DNA of 64,000 bases from Winkia neuii subsp. neuii DSM 8576 (GCF_000420405.1 NZ_ATUW01000001.1:91072-155071), one strand, 5' to 3'. Shown: positions 25,797-34,742, counted from the stretch's first letter. Program-made: numbers and translations. Notes: generated from the letters alone by a model not told the origin.

Positions 25797-26045
25797 ATGG
25801 TGGAAACCATTAAGGGTGTACCTGTTACGGAAGATCAAATTCGTGCGTGGGCAGCTGAAGCTGAAGCTGGTTACGATGTTGATGCCCTGGTCAAGCGAGG
25901 ACGCGGACGTCCTGGGCGAGGCGCAGCCCCTAGTCAGGTTGTCGCTGTCCGCTTCACGCCAGAGGAGATCAAGGCTATCGATGCTCGCGCTAGAAAGCGG
26001 AATGTGACCCGCTCTGAATTAATTCGAGAAGCTGTCTTAGCATGA
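25797..26045 (+). CDS. RHH/CopG-family antitoxin
   Basis: 82 residues. The middle is an acidic linker plus the basic stretch GRGRPGRGAAPS. The C-terminus is a ribbon-helix-helix: VVAVRFTPEEIKAIDARARKRNVTRSELIREAVLA. Such proteins bind DNA as dimers and neutralise a toxin made by the next gene, which starts within the antitoxin stop region (ATG at 26042). A GATAAT box and the partly symmetric TACGATAATTGTA lie directly before the start and could be promoter and operator. Confidence 0.85.
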   Translation: MVETIKGVPVTEDQIRAWAAEAEAGYDVDALVKRGRGRPGRGAAPSQVVAVRFTPEEIKAIDARARKRNVTRSELIREAVLA

Positions 26046-26300
26046 CAATTTCCCTCCACGGCTCAGCCAGAAAACATGCGTTACAACTAGTCTCTGTCTG
26101 ATGAAGATATCCTGCATGCCGCCAGCTGGCCGCAGTGGGTGGAACCGCTGGACGAAGAAAATCCCCAACGAGAATTGCGGCTTGGATTTGCTACCGATGG
26201 ACGCTTGCTTGAAACCGTTGTTTTGATTTTCGATAGCGGCAACGAACTCGTCATCCACGCTATGAAAGCAGGACCTCATTATGCGCGTCTACTAGGGTGA
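26042..26300 (+). pseudogene. Broken toxin partner of the RHH antitoxin
   Basis: The reading frame begins MTISLHGSARKHA and then hits a stop after LQLVSV. Reading from 26094 in another frame the protein continues: LSDEDILHAASWPQWVEPLD, LRLGFATDGRLLETVVLIF and NELVIHAMKAGPHYARLLG, ending at 26300. The extra 13 bases at 26081-26093 explain the shift. The family is a small toxin-like protein seen next to RHH antitoxins (IHAMKARP motif). The broken frame means the toxin is probably inactive while the antitoxin is intact. Confidence 0.75.
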
Positions 26301-26403
26301 CCCGTCGGTGCCGCATGAGAGTCAATTACCTATAGGAAAGACCAACCCACCATTCAGAAGGGCGCGCGTGTTCACGCAGCGGTTATCAAATCCGACGTCC
26401 TGG

Positions 26404-26492
26404 TCTCAACACGGTTGCCCCGTTTACCGCGTTTCGATCCAAGATCCGGAAGTGGAAGAAACTGGCTGGCTGCTAGCTGACTGGTGTGCTGA
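26404..26492. repeat. Imperfect direct repeat, copy B
   Basis: Second copy of the repeat at 25549-25635. Its end overlaps the 3' end of the UvrA-like gene, reading minus strand. The pair of repeats with a gene pair between them suggests an insertion or duplication scar. No target-site duplication or transposase is seen. Confidence 0.6.
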
Positions 26493-28785
26493 TTTTGCTT
26501 AGCCAGTTGCCGGTTTGAGAACTGGCACAATCTGCTAGTGTCCGTGGGCTTCCTTCGCATACTATGCTTCCGCCCTCATCCCCGGCTCCTGGGCCGAGGT
26601 CGATGTTGTGGTCGGCTTTAGCGATGAGCCGCAGGTTATGGTCTACGGCAATAACGGTGAAACCTTTTGTTGTGCGTCGTCGCAGAAAGGTGATTAGGTG
26701 TTCTACATCGTTGGGGTGTAGCCCGGTGGTGACCTCATCCAATATCAGCACCGATTTTTGGCTGGGACAGCTAGTGGCTAACTGTTTTATCAACTTGAGC
26801 CGCTGCAACTCCCCGCCCGAAAGAGTATTGAGGGTTTGTCCTAGCTTCAAATATCCCAGTCCCACGTCTTGTAAAAGAAGTGTAATGGTACTTATCTCAG
26901 GATAGTTGGCGAACAACTTAGTTGCGTCTATGACGCTTGTGCCGAGTACATCTGCGATGGACAATAACCGGCCGCCGAAAGGCAGCCGAACAGACAGTGT
27001 CTTGGTGTTGAATTTCTTTCCGCCGCATTGCTCACAAATTGTTTCAACGTCGTCCATGAAGGCCATGTCGACGCGTGTCGTACCTCTTCCTTTGCATGAT
27101 GGGCATGCGCCCTGACCGTTTTCACTAAACCAGCTTGCGGGCAGCTTTGAGGCTTGGGAAAAGACTTTGCGTACCGGATCAGCAAGATCAAGTGCTGTCA
27201 GTAGTGACGAACGCGCGCTTCCTGCAAGTGGTACCTGGTCTACGAGCACCACTTGGGGATTCTGCTCAGCCAGGACGGTTATGAGGGAGCTTTTTCCTGA
27301 TCCAGCCACGCCGGAAACTACTGTCAGCGCCCCCGTTGGGAAGCTGGCGGATACGTCTTTGAGGTTGTTTAGATTTGCGTGCGAGACGTCGATACTTCCC
27401 GTTGCATAAACAGGAGTACCAGGTAATTCGAGCTTGGCTCGCATTGCTTTTCCAGTGGGTGTCACGGCGTTGGCTAGGTCCTTAGCACTTCCCTCGAATA
27501 TTATTTTCCCGCCACGCGATCCTGGTCCGGGCCCTAGCTCAATTACGCGATCGCAAGCCCGTAGTATTTCGATATTGTGTTCTACTAAAAGGACAGTGTT
27601 GCCACTGTCGCGCAGTTTCCGCAGAGCCGCTATCAGCCGGTAAATATCGCTGGCGTGTAGGCCGCTTGATGGTTCATCCATAACGAAGGTCGTATCGGTA
27701 ATCGACGCCCCTAAAAGCCCGACGATGCGCAGTCTTTGGGCTTCACCCCCAGATAAGGAATCGGTAGGGCGGTTTAGCGAGAGATACCCCAACCCAACCT
27801 CGCAAATACTCTTTGCCCTGTTCAGAATCTTCTCGCGCGGTTTATCTATCGCATCAGACTTTATACCGCCAAGGTAAGCAATGAAATCGGTGATGCTCAG
27901 CTGGGAAGCTTCGGCAATATTCAGGCCATTAAGGCGGCTACCCCTTGCGGCAGCATTGATGCCTTGGCCGTCGCAAGCGGCACACACTAGATGGCTGACT
28001 ATCCGGTCTAGGGCTATCTTTTCTTTCGCAGTGATTTTTGCCCCGGCTTTTTTCAAATACGAGGTTTCTATCCGAGGGATCACTCCATCAAACTTGCCGT
28101 GTTTTGGATACCCAGGCAGAGGGCGCTGAAGCTTAACGTTCTGACCATAAAGAAGAAGCTCTTGGACCTCGGGAGACAATAATTTCCAAGCGGTGTCATT
28201 GTCTGCTATCCCAGAGCACACTAGCCTTTTCCACCGGTAAGTTCCTGGCGCAAAAGACGGAAAACGAATCGCGCCCTCGTTCAGACTTCTGGCGGGGTCA
28301 ACTAATTCGGCAAGATCGATCCGATCCACATACCCCAGGCCTGCACACTTTTTACACATGCCGCGAGGGTCATTTGGTGAATATGAGGGTGAAAATCCTG
28401 CGCTAGGAGTAGCCGCCCGCGAAAACATAAGCCGTAGATACGGGGCAATCCCGGTAACGGTACTAACCGAGGAGCGCACATTCTTACTGAATCTCTTTTG
28501 CCTGACCACAGCGGTAAAAGTCAGCCCTTGCACCTCATCAACAACTCCGGGGCTTAAAGTATTCATTCTTGCCTGTAAGAAAGGGGGAAACAGTGAGGCT
28601 ATCGCTTGCTGGCCTGCAGCCGCTAAAGTCAACGCCAGCGAGGACTTGCCCGACCCGCTAACACCAGCGATCCCTACCAACTTGTTCTTAGGAATCGAGG
28701 TGGATACGTTACGCAAATTATGCGTCCTCGCTCCAACAATCCTGATCTCCCGCTCGCCCGGACGAATATGGGCGGCTTCACCCAT
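26473..28785 (-). CDS. UvrA-like ABC ATPase, resistance type
   Basis: 770 residues from the ATG at 28783-28785, which lies inside the end of the MarR gene (ATGGGTGA overlap). It has two ABC halves: first Walker A GVSGSGKSSLA near 37, signature LSGGEAQRLRIVG; second Walker A GVAGSGKSSLITV, signature LSGGELQRLKLI. Zinc-type cysteine pairs (CKKCAGLG; CPSCKGRG...CEQCGG) are present. It is shorter than the repair UvrA (about 950 residues), lacking part of the DNA-binding insertions, as in the DrrC-type and other UvrA-like proteins encoded next to MarR regulators and linked to resistance to DNA-binding drugs. It is probably not the housekeeping repair enzyme. Confidence 0.85.
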   Translation of the reverse strand: MGEAAHIRPGEREIRIVGARTHNLRNVSTSIPKNKLVGIAGVSGSGKSSLALTLAAAGQQAIASLFPPFLQARMNTLSPGVVDEVQGLTFTAVVRQKRFSKNVRSSVSTVTGIAPYLRLMFSRAATPSAGFSPSYSPNDPRGMCKKCAGLGYVDRIDLAELVDPARSLNEGAIRFPSFAPGTYRWKRLVCSGIADNDTAWKLLSPEVQELLLYGQNVKLQRPLPGYPKHGKFDGVIPRIETSYLKKAGAKITAKEKIALDRIVSHLVCAACDGQGINAAARGSRLNGLNIAEASQLSITDFIAYLGGIKSDAIDKPREKILNRAKSICEVGLGYLSLNRPTDSLSGGEAQRLRIVGLLGASITDTTFVMDEPSSGLHASDIYRLIAALRKLRDSGNTVLLVEHNIEILRACDRVIELGPGPGSRGGKIIFEGSAKDLANAVTPTGKAMRAKLELPGTPVYATGSIDVSHANLNNLKDVSASFPTGALTVVSGVAGSGKSSLITVLAEQNPQVVLVDQVPLAGSARSSLLTALDLADPVRKVFSQASKLPASWFSENGQGACPSCKGRGTTRVDMAFMDDVETICEQCGGKKFNTKTLSVRLPFGGRLLSIADVLGTSVIDATKLFANYPEISTITLLLQDVGLGYLKLGQTLNTLSGGELQRLKLIKQLATSCPSQKSVLILDEVTTGLHPNDVEHLITFLRRRTTKGFTVIAVDHNLRLIAKADHNIDLGPGAGDEGGSIVCEGSPRTLADCASSQTGNWLSKISTPVS

Positions 28786-29209
28786 TTGCTTGCTCCCTCG
28801 CCGCCTTGAGAGCAAGCGATAGTTTTTCGGCAAGTCGAGCAAATTCTTGTTGCTCTTGTTTGGTGAAAACCTGTAACGCCGTTTGATGCAAGGAAACGTG
28901 TTTTGCCGAAATGTCAGCAAGTAAGCCCCTACCAGAATCGGTAATGCTGGTGCACAACTCGCGACCATCTAAACTGCTAGGTGATTGAACTACGTAGCCA
29001 GCACTCTTCAAGCCCTTGAGCACCTTCGACAGCTTTACTCGCGACACCCCAAGAATCACGCTTAGGCGCGAAGGCAACAGATCATCTACTTTCGCAAGCT
29101 GAAGCAGAATATCGTATTGAAGCCAAGAGATCTCCTGCGGATTGACCAGCGTTCTTTCAGCCACTAGCTCGCACTGCAAATCAACCAAACACGGCGCTAA
29201 ATCTGCCAC
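28778..29209 (-). CDS. MarR family regulator
   Basis: 143 residues, GTG start. The winged HTH is visible as ISWLQYDILLQLAKVDDLLPSRLSVILGVSRVKLSKVLKGLKSAGYVVQSPSSLDGRELCTSITDSG, typical of MarR repressors. The coding end overlaps the UvrA-like gene, so repressor and ATPase are co-translated. A palindrome upstream (29259-29279) fits its operator. Confidence 0.9.
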   Translation of the reverse strand: MADLAPCLVDLQCELVAERTLVNPQEISWLQYDILLQLAKVDDLLPSRLSVILGVSRVKLSKVLKGLKSAGYVVQSPSSLDGRELCTSITDSGRGLLADISAKHVSLHQTALQVFTKQEQQEFARLAEKLSLALKAAREQANG

Positions 29210-29258
29210 CGAGCCCCCAAATTGATTACCTCACATAAATAGTTACCGATTAGCAATC

Positions 29259-29279
29259 ATAGTGAATTTATTGCACTAT
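29259..29279 (-). promoter_or_regulatory. Candidate MarR operator
   Basis: Arms ATAGTG (29259-29264) and CACTAT (29274-29279) are separated by 9 bases, about 50 bases upstream of the MarR start. The size and symmetry fit a MarR dimer site. No promoter boxes were confirmed. Confidence 0.55.
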
Positions 29280-29417
29280 TTCCAGTCCTGAAGATGAACC
29301 TAATCTCATCAACCCCCGATTTTGCCCACACACCTCTGCAGATTTCCCACACTAATGAATGGCGGGGCGCATCCGTCCCGTCCGGTAACGACGCCACCTC
29401 GTTTAGGAGGAAATAAA

Positions 29418-30195
29418 ATGGCCACCTACGACATCCCTAAGACCATGCGAGCAAATGTCCTGCTAGGGCAGCAGCAGATGCGGATGGAGGAACGACCGGT
29501 CCCCACGCCCTCGCCCGGCCAACTTCTTATCAAAGTTCTGTCCGTGGGCGTTTGCGGCTCAGACGTGCACTACTACCGCACTGGCGAGTGTGCTGGTTTT
29601 AAAGTGGAAGAACCGCTGATCCTGGGACACGAAGCTTCCGGGATCGTAGTGGCGGCTGGCAGTGCCGAGGACGAAGCACGAATCGGGGAACGGGTCTCCA
29701 TCGACCCGCAAGTACCCTGACGCAAATGCCGCTACTGCAAGACAGGACACCTGAACCTGTGCCCGCACATGTAGTTTTACGCCACTCCCCCAGTAGACGG
29801 GACTTTCTGCGACTACGTGTTAGCTCCCGCCGATTTCACCTTTGCCATCCCCCCACAGATGAGCAACGACGCCGCTGCACTACTTGAACCATTCAACGTC
29901 GGCTTGTGGGCAAACATGGAATCCCACACCACACTCGGATCGAGGGTTTACATCACTGGTGCGGGCCCAATTGGGACGCTCACGGCCCTGGCTGCTAAGA
30001 GTTTCGGAGCCTCCGAAATTATCGTTTCCGAACCCAACCCCACCAGGCGGGAAATGATCCTGAGGCACAGCGCCACGAAAGTCGTGGACCCAACTGCGGA
30101 CGGCCGAATTTAGCCTGGAAGAGGCCGAAGCAGCCCTCACCTCCACAGGCGATCCGACATCGCTGAAGTCCGTGGTGGTAGTCAATAGGGAATAG
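29418..30195 (+). pseudogene. Decayed zinc-dependent polyol dehydrogenase
   Basis: The frame begins MATYDIPKTMRANVLL with a good GAGG site and shows the medium-chain zinc dehydrogenase features SVGVCGSDVHYYRTGECAGF and LGHEASGIVVAAG (sorbitol/xylitol dehydrogenase type). A TGA (29718-29720) and a TAG (about 29772) interrupt the same frame, between which the structural zinc cysteines (RKCRYCKTGHLNLCPHM) are still readable. The NAD site YITGAGPIGTLTALAA follows. Around 30110 the middle of the protein is missing, and the last piece (SLEEAEAALTSTGDPTSLKSVVVV) is in another frame. Two stops, a deletion and a shift make it non-functional. Confidence 0.85.
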
Positions 30196-30219
30196 GCTCG
30201 GCCTGTCGGTAGCCAGGGC

Positions 30220-30822
30220 TTACTGGGTTTTGGACACAGGGCCTATGGAGGAATTTACGATCTCGCTAGAACATATCTTGGCAACAAAATTAGCGGTCAG
30301 CGCTTCCCGTTCCTCTGGTGGATACACTTTCACTGTTGCGCTCTTTTTGGGGGCGCAACCAGCGAAATTTTCCGCTCTGGAAATGCGAAGGTTGCTGGCC
30401 GTGGCCCCTCCGGTGGGAAGGGTAAGTATTTGCTTGGCATCTCCCTCGCGTCTGGCGGGTTGCCCAATCTGTTGCCCGTTCGCGTCCGTAAATGAGATGC
30501 CGGCAAAACCGTACAGGTTGCACTCTTTTTTCGAAACGTTTGTTAGTTTCACTTGGTAGTACTGCGAACCTGCGGCTGCGCCCCCTTCGGGCTGCACCAC
30601 TTCCAGTTTTAGCCCCTTTGAGTGGCAGCGCTGAAGTTTGCCTTGCGAACCAGGGTCTTCTTGCAGAGGACGGGCGGGCTCGGACTGTTTGATAGTTGGG
30701 GCACTGCCTACTTCGCTCGCATTATTTTTGCCGGTATTTTCTGTGGAAATTCCGCATCCTGTAAGCCCTAGGAAAGATAGGAAGATAATGGTGCTTGCTG
30801 CCCGCCTTCGCAGTGTCTTCAT
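30220..30822 (-). CDS. DUF4232 lipoprotein
   Basis: 200 residues from the ATG at 30820-30822. The signal peptide ends in a lipobox LTGC (residues 21-24). A Ser/Asn/Pro-rich linker follows, then a DUF4232 domain: LKLEVVQPEGGAAAGSQYYQVKLTNVSKKECNLYGFAGISFTDANG and LTLPTGGATASNLRIS. DUF4232 proteins are surface lipoproteins of actinobacteria with unknown function. It is monocistronic, separated from its neighbours by more than 20 bases. Confidence 0.88.
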   Translation of the reverse strand: MKTLRRRAASTIIFLSFLGLTGCGISTENTGKNNASEVGSAPTIKQSEPARPLQEDPGSQGKLQRCHSKGLKLEVVQPEGGAAAGSQYYQVKLTNVSKKECNLYGFAGISFTDANGQQIGQPARREGDAKQILTLPTGGATASNLRISRAENFAGCAPKKSATVKVYPPEEREALTANFVAKICSSEIVNSSIGPVSKTQ

Positions 30823-30895
30823 ACCCAAAGCCTAGAGCGGGCGGAGCACACGCGCAGGGGGAAAGACGCACAGATTCAGGCTGGGGCTTAAGAAT

Positions 30896-30921
30896 CTTTG
30901 GGGGCCCAGGGGCCCCCAAAG
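30896..30921 (-). terminator. Terminator of the InlB-repeat surface protein gene
   Basis: A GC-rich dyad, CTTTGGGGGCC at 30896-30906 and GGCCCCCAAAG at 30911-30921, lies 20 bases beyond the minus-strand stop at 30942. A following T-run is not strong. Confidence 0.55.
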
Positions 30922-30941
30922 ACAAAATACGGTCTCTAACT

Positions 30942-32321
30942 TTAGCGATTTTTTCTATGCAAGGTAAGCAGGATACCGCCAGCTACCAGCAGTGCTGCGA
31001 TTACGCCTATTGTAAGTGCTGCGGCGCCCGTGTTGGGCAGTGCAGGTGCAGGCTTAGCCTTAGCTGCGGGATTGGCAAGTGCCTGTTTATTGGCATGGTT
31101 CTTCTGGATCTGGCGAGCGCTTGGGCCAGAGGAAGGTTGGAGTTGCTGCTGGCTGGCAGCCGGCTGGCCAGTTTTCGCCTGTTCCGCAGGTTTGGCCTCT
31201 TCCTGGGCAACCGCAGCCCGTTCTTCCGTCTGCGGGGCGGAGGGTTTAGTTTCTTCCTGAGGACGCCCACTATCCGTAGGACGCTCACTATCCGCGGGGT
31301 TCTTACCCTCGGTAGGCCGGTCCTTTTCCGGATCCTTTGGGGCAGGAGCCTGCGGCTTTACGATCAGCTTAGCCTTCTTGGTGGTTTTGCCCCCATACTT
31401 GTCTGTCACGGTAAAGATTAGGGTGTATGTGCCGGGTTTGTTTGGGTCGTAGTCCCCCTGCACCTGGGCCTTGTCTTTCAATGATTTATTTTGGAAGTCC
31501 TGCGCCTGGGTAATCATGGCTGCCGGATCAAAATCGGCGCCTACAGCAATCGTCTTATCGGAAACTTCTAGTGTAGGTTCCTTGGCCCACAGAGCGGACA
31601 GAGTAACTATCTGGTGCCGGGTGTAGCCAACTGTACGGTTGGGATCTTTTTCCGTAAACGAATACAGGTTGTTCGGGGTGAATTCTCTGGGCGTGTCAGC
31701 CTCATTTGCTGCCCTATCTAACAGGCTCTTTCCTACCCACCCAACGAAGGTGTAGCCCTCTCGGGTTGGGTTAGTGGGCTTGTAAACGGTTCCGAGTGGC
31801 GTGATATGGATTTGCCGGAACTTTTCCGGATCCTGGAACAGCTGTGGCTCATCTGGTTCTTTGTCAGTCCACTTGCCGCCGCACAGGTTATACCTGGCGT
31901 AGTTAAACTCGTCGGTCTGCCACCCTAACGCGAAAATGTCGCCGGAAGGATTGTAGTCTTTCAATTTCATGGTTAGGCGGGCGTTGCGTCCCGTCCCGGT
32001 TACAGAGGTTTCGAAGGCATCTTCAGTAATGGAACTGGCAGTGCTAGTCAAGACTTTTCCGGGTGCCATCTGGATAGTTCCGTTTAACAACCATCCTGCT
32101 GGAATAGTTTGAAAAGCATGCTCTTTTAAGTCGATGCGTTCTTTGGGGTTCAGCGGATTGGAAGCGTAGAAATTGGCGCTTTGCACATTTGAAGCGTCCG
32201 GTTTTTCATACATAAAACTAACAGGATCCTCGGCAGCACCTGCTACGCCAGCATTCCCAGCTATGGCCAGGGTCAGTGCAGCAATCCCCCAAAGTGGTCT
32301 AGATAGGTATTTCTTTTTCAT
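30942..32321 (-). CDS. Sortase-anchored InlB-repeat surface protein
   Basis: 459 residues. Signal peptide (MKKKYLSRPLWGIAALTLAI, cleavage near AGAAE), then a region of unknown fold to about residue 165, an InlB/Listeria-Bacteroides repeat (TREGYTFVGW, LSALWAKEP), an Ig-like DUF5011-type domain (DKTIAVGADF, PGTYTLIFTVTDKYGGKT) and a low-complexity stalk rich in Pro, Glu, Lys and Gln (about 325-420). The cell-wall sorting signal is LPNTGAAALTIGVIAALLVAGG and a basic tail, so a sortase links the protein to peptidoglycan. A ligand-binding role is likely but unproven. No sortase is encoded nearby. Confidence 0.9.
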   Translation of the reverse strand: MKKKYLSRPLWGIAALTLAIAGNAGVAGAAEDPVSFMYEKPDASNVQSANFYASNPLNPKERIDLKEHAFQTIPAGWLLNGTIQMAPGKVLTSTASSITEDAFETSVTGTGRNARLTMKLKDYNPSGDIFALGWQTDEFNYARYNLCGGKWTDKEPDEPQLFQDPEKFRQIHITPLGTVYKPTNPTREGYTFVGWVGKSLLDRAANEADTPREFTPNNLYSFTEKDPNRTVGYTRHQIVTLSALWAKEPTLEVSDKTIAVGADFDPAAMITQAQDFQNKSLKDKAQVQGDYDPNKPGTYTLIFTVTDKYGGKTTKKAKLIVKPQAPAPKDPEKDRPTEGKNPADSERPTDSGRPQEETKPSAPQTEERAAVAQEEAKPAEQAKTGQPAASQQQLQPSSGPSARQIQKNHANKQALANPAAKAKPAPALPNTGAAALTIGVIAALLVAGGILLTLHRKNR

Positions 32322-32450
32322 CGCAATCTCTTATGTTCTGGTTGCCTTATGCCAGGACGGCTATCTAACTCACATTAGGCTTTTTTACCCGCAACCACCG
32401 CCTCCGACCACTCCACGGAAATTCGCTGGCGCACAAAACCAAAAATTAAA

Positions 32451-32484
32451 GGCAGGCAAACCGGAATTAACCGGCTTGCCTGCC
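32451..32484 (-). terminator. Terminator of the nucleotidase gene
   Basis: A 9-bp stem (GGCAGGCAA at 32451-32459 with TTGCCTGCC at 32476-32484) extended by CCGG/CCGG, 33 bases past the stop, is followed on the minus strand by TTTAATTTTT. A good intrinsic terminator. Confidence 0.75.
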
Positions 32485-32516
32485 TGCTGCTTAGCTATGC
32501 TCCGGGCGGAGCAACG

Positions 32517-34742
32517 TTAGCAGCTACGGTTACGACGCCTGGCCGTTAGCACACACGCTCCCCCGATCAGCAGCAGAGCACTCAGTGCCAACTCAGCCTG
32601 GCCATTGCTGCCGGTGGCAGCCAAGTGGCCTGCCTTCTTACTAGCCTTGCTAGCTTTTTCGGGAACGTCGTGACCCGCCTTACCGGGCGTGCCAGATTCG
32701 TTTGCGGGTTTATCCTGACTGGGCTCGGTCGGTTTCGCCTCACCTGCGGCGGGCCGAATCTGTACCTTCAAGCCCTGAGCCGGGCTTACGACCTCGCCAA
32801 AATCAGTTTTCACGCTTAGTGGCAGCGATTGAGGCTTTTCCACTGCCCCCACGTGCACCTTCACGGTTGCCTTCCCGGCCCCATCGGTGCGGACACGCTC
32901 AGTTTCCGCTAGCGAATTGTCTACCTTCCCGCTGGCCTCGTGGTCGCCCACACGCACGCTCACCCGTTTGGTAATCCCCGGGCCTTCAGTGAAGGAAAGT
33001 CCCTGCAGTTCGAAGGTCAAGTCCCCGTTGGAATCAATCTGCTCTGAAACGAGGCGGATTCCAACGGAAGCCTTCTTAGACCTGGGAGAAAGCTCGCCGG
33101 CATGATTCTTCAGATAGTTATTCACCGAATCGCGGTCCAGCACCCCCAACGTGCGAATGGGAGACCCGTCCCGCATAGCTGCAAAGGAATCGCCACCATC
33201 TAGTAGGAACTTCACCGAACCCACCGTGTACGTCTTATCTACCTCTAACGGCTTGCCATCGATGCTTACGGAAGTAATGTGCTTGCCGTAAGGGGCCTCC
33301 GGGTCGTAGGTGTAAGAAACATTGGATGACAGATTCAGCTTCAGCATTGGGCGCGAACCCTGATTGTGCCACTCCGATTCGGGCACCCCTGCGGCAGCCA
33401 TTTCTTCCTCACTGGCATTGTTCAGTTTCCACTGCTGCTCAAGCAGGGTTTTGAAAGTGGCACCGCTCATCTTGCGGTAGCCAATGTCGTTAGAGAACGG
33501 CTCCACCACAAAGGTTTGCGCATAAGTTATGACCCCCTGGTTCGGAATCAGGTCCTCGCGCAAATCTCCGGCATGAATGACCCCAATATCAACTTTCTGC
33601 TTGCCCTCACTGTCGGTGAACACTTCGTCCTTCAGCGAGTCGGCAATCATGTCCCCCAGCGTGGATTCAACCCCACGGTTCGCCCCCGGGATCGGCTGGC
33701 CGTCCTCGCCCAGGTGTACCCCGCGCAAGTACTTACCTTTCACTCCGGTGGCAACCGGCTTTTCGCCCTCGTCTTTAGCCTGCGCGGCAGCAGAATCGAT
33801 GATTTGTTGGACGCCCTGGTCGCTTCCGCATTGGGCGATGGTCCCCGCGGGGATCAGCTGTGCCTTAGAGGAAGTAATCTTTTTCGTTTTCGAATCTATT
33901 TTCAGGCGCAACACGCCCAGGTTGTCCATGTAGGAGCCAGAAGCAACGGCCGACACGGGCTCGCCTTCATCCTTCGAGAATGTGTAGGGCACGTGCGTGT
34001 CCCCACCCATAAAACCGTCTACGTAGGCGGCGTCCATCTTGCGGTAGTTATTCTTAGTGTCGTCGTCCAGGGCCGCTACCACCACGTCCGCCTGGCCATC
34101 TTCTTTCAACTTCTTTGCCGTCTGGTTTAGCAGCGGGATCGGGTCGTTGAACCGCAGGTTCTTAGTTTCTGCGGGGTTCAGTTTTGCGGGCACGTCCGCC
34201 GCGATGGCACCAATGTAGGCGACTTTAATTCCCGAGGGCGAAGTCCAAATCTTGTACTTACCTAGGCCTTGGATGCCCTCGACGTTGATAGCCAGGTACT
34301 GAAACCCCACTTTAGAGAACCCGCCTTTTCCGCTCAGGCGGTCTTGGAACGCGCGAACACCTAGGTCAAGCTCGTGGTTGCCCAGGGTGGAGGCAACCGG
34401 GTCGAGCTTGTTGAGCACTTCGACAGTGGGGTTGTCTTTTAGGATGCCTGAGGTGAACGGGGAGGCCCCAATATTGTCCCCCAGCAGCATGAGCGAAGAA
34501 TTGGGATTGGCGGCGCGCGCCTTATCTAGGTAGCATTTCATGGCTCCGCCGCCAGCTTCGGTTACCTTCCCCTTCTTTGTTACCTGTTCGATGTGACCGT
34601 GCACGTCTGTGAGCGTATACAGGTCCAGATCAATGGTTTCTTTCCCCTGGGCTTCGGGTGAAGCCTGGGCAGGGGTTGACACGAGGGCGAACGAGAGCAG
34701 TGAGGCCGCAAATATTGGGCCAAGTCTATGAGGATGGGGCAC
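32517..34742 (-). CDS. Cell-wall-anchored 5'-nucleotidase/2',3'-cyclic phosphodiesterase
   Basis: 741 residues from the GTG at 34740-34742, with AAGGAG directly ahead. The signal peptide (VPHPHRLGPIFAASLLSFAL) is followed by a metallophosphatase domain: DLYTLTDVHGHIE, MLLGDNIGASPFTSG, ASTLGNHELDLGV and VVAALDDD for the two-metal site. A UshA-type C-terminal domain follows (VGSVKFLLDGGDSFAAM). After two beta-rich domains the wall signal is LAATGSNGQAELALSALLL, a variant of LPxTG. It would release phosphate and nucleosides from extracellular nucleotides and can dampen host immune signals. It is convergent with nothing and shares its start region with the TetR promoter. Confidence 0.9.
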   Translation of the reverse strand: MPHPHRLGPIFAASLLSFALVSTPAQASPEAQGKETIDLDLYTLTDVHGHIEQVTKKGKVTEAGGGAMKCYLDKARAANPNSSLMLLGDNIGASPFTSGILKDNPTVEVLNKLDPVASTLGNHELDLGVRAFQDRLSGKGGFSKVGFQYLAINVEGIQGLGKYKIWTSPSGIKVAYIGAIAADVPAKLNPAETKNLRFNDPIPLLNQTAKKLKEDGQADVVVAALDDDTKNNYRKMDAAYVDGFMGGDTHVPYTFSKDEGEPVSAVASGSYMDNLGVLRLKIDSKTKKITSSKAQLIPAGTIAQCGSDQGVQQIIDSAAAQAKDEGEKPVATGVKGKYLRGVHLGEDGQPIPGANRGVESTLGDMIADSLKDEVFTDSEGKQKVDIGVIHAGDLREDLIPNQGVITYAQTFVVEPFSNDIGYRKMSGATFKTLLEQQWKLNNASEEEMAAAGVPESEWHNQGSRPMLKLNLSSNVSYTYDPEAPYGKHITSVSIDGKPLEVDKTYTVGSVKFLLDGGDSFAAMRDGSPIRTLGVLDRDSVNNYLKNHAGELSPRSKKASVGIRLVSEQIDSNGDLTFELQGLSFTEGPGITKRVSVRVGDHEASGKVDNSLAETERVRTDGAGKATVKVHVGAVEKPQSLPLSVKTDFGEVVSPAQGLKVQIRPAAGEAKPTEPSQDKPANESGTPGKAGHDVPEKASKASKKAGHLAATGSNGQAELALSALLLIGGACVLTARRRNRSC

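Noticed and set aside
25255-25800. Possible tRNA or attachment site, suggested by GGGGTTCAAGGGG after hamB
   Set aside because: No acceptor or anticodon stems can be drawn; the bases belong to a simple AACCCCTG hairpin.
33366-34130. Plus-strand frame of 254 residues opposite the nucleotidase
   Set aside because: It mirrors the metallophosphatase gene and has no start signal or domain.
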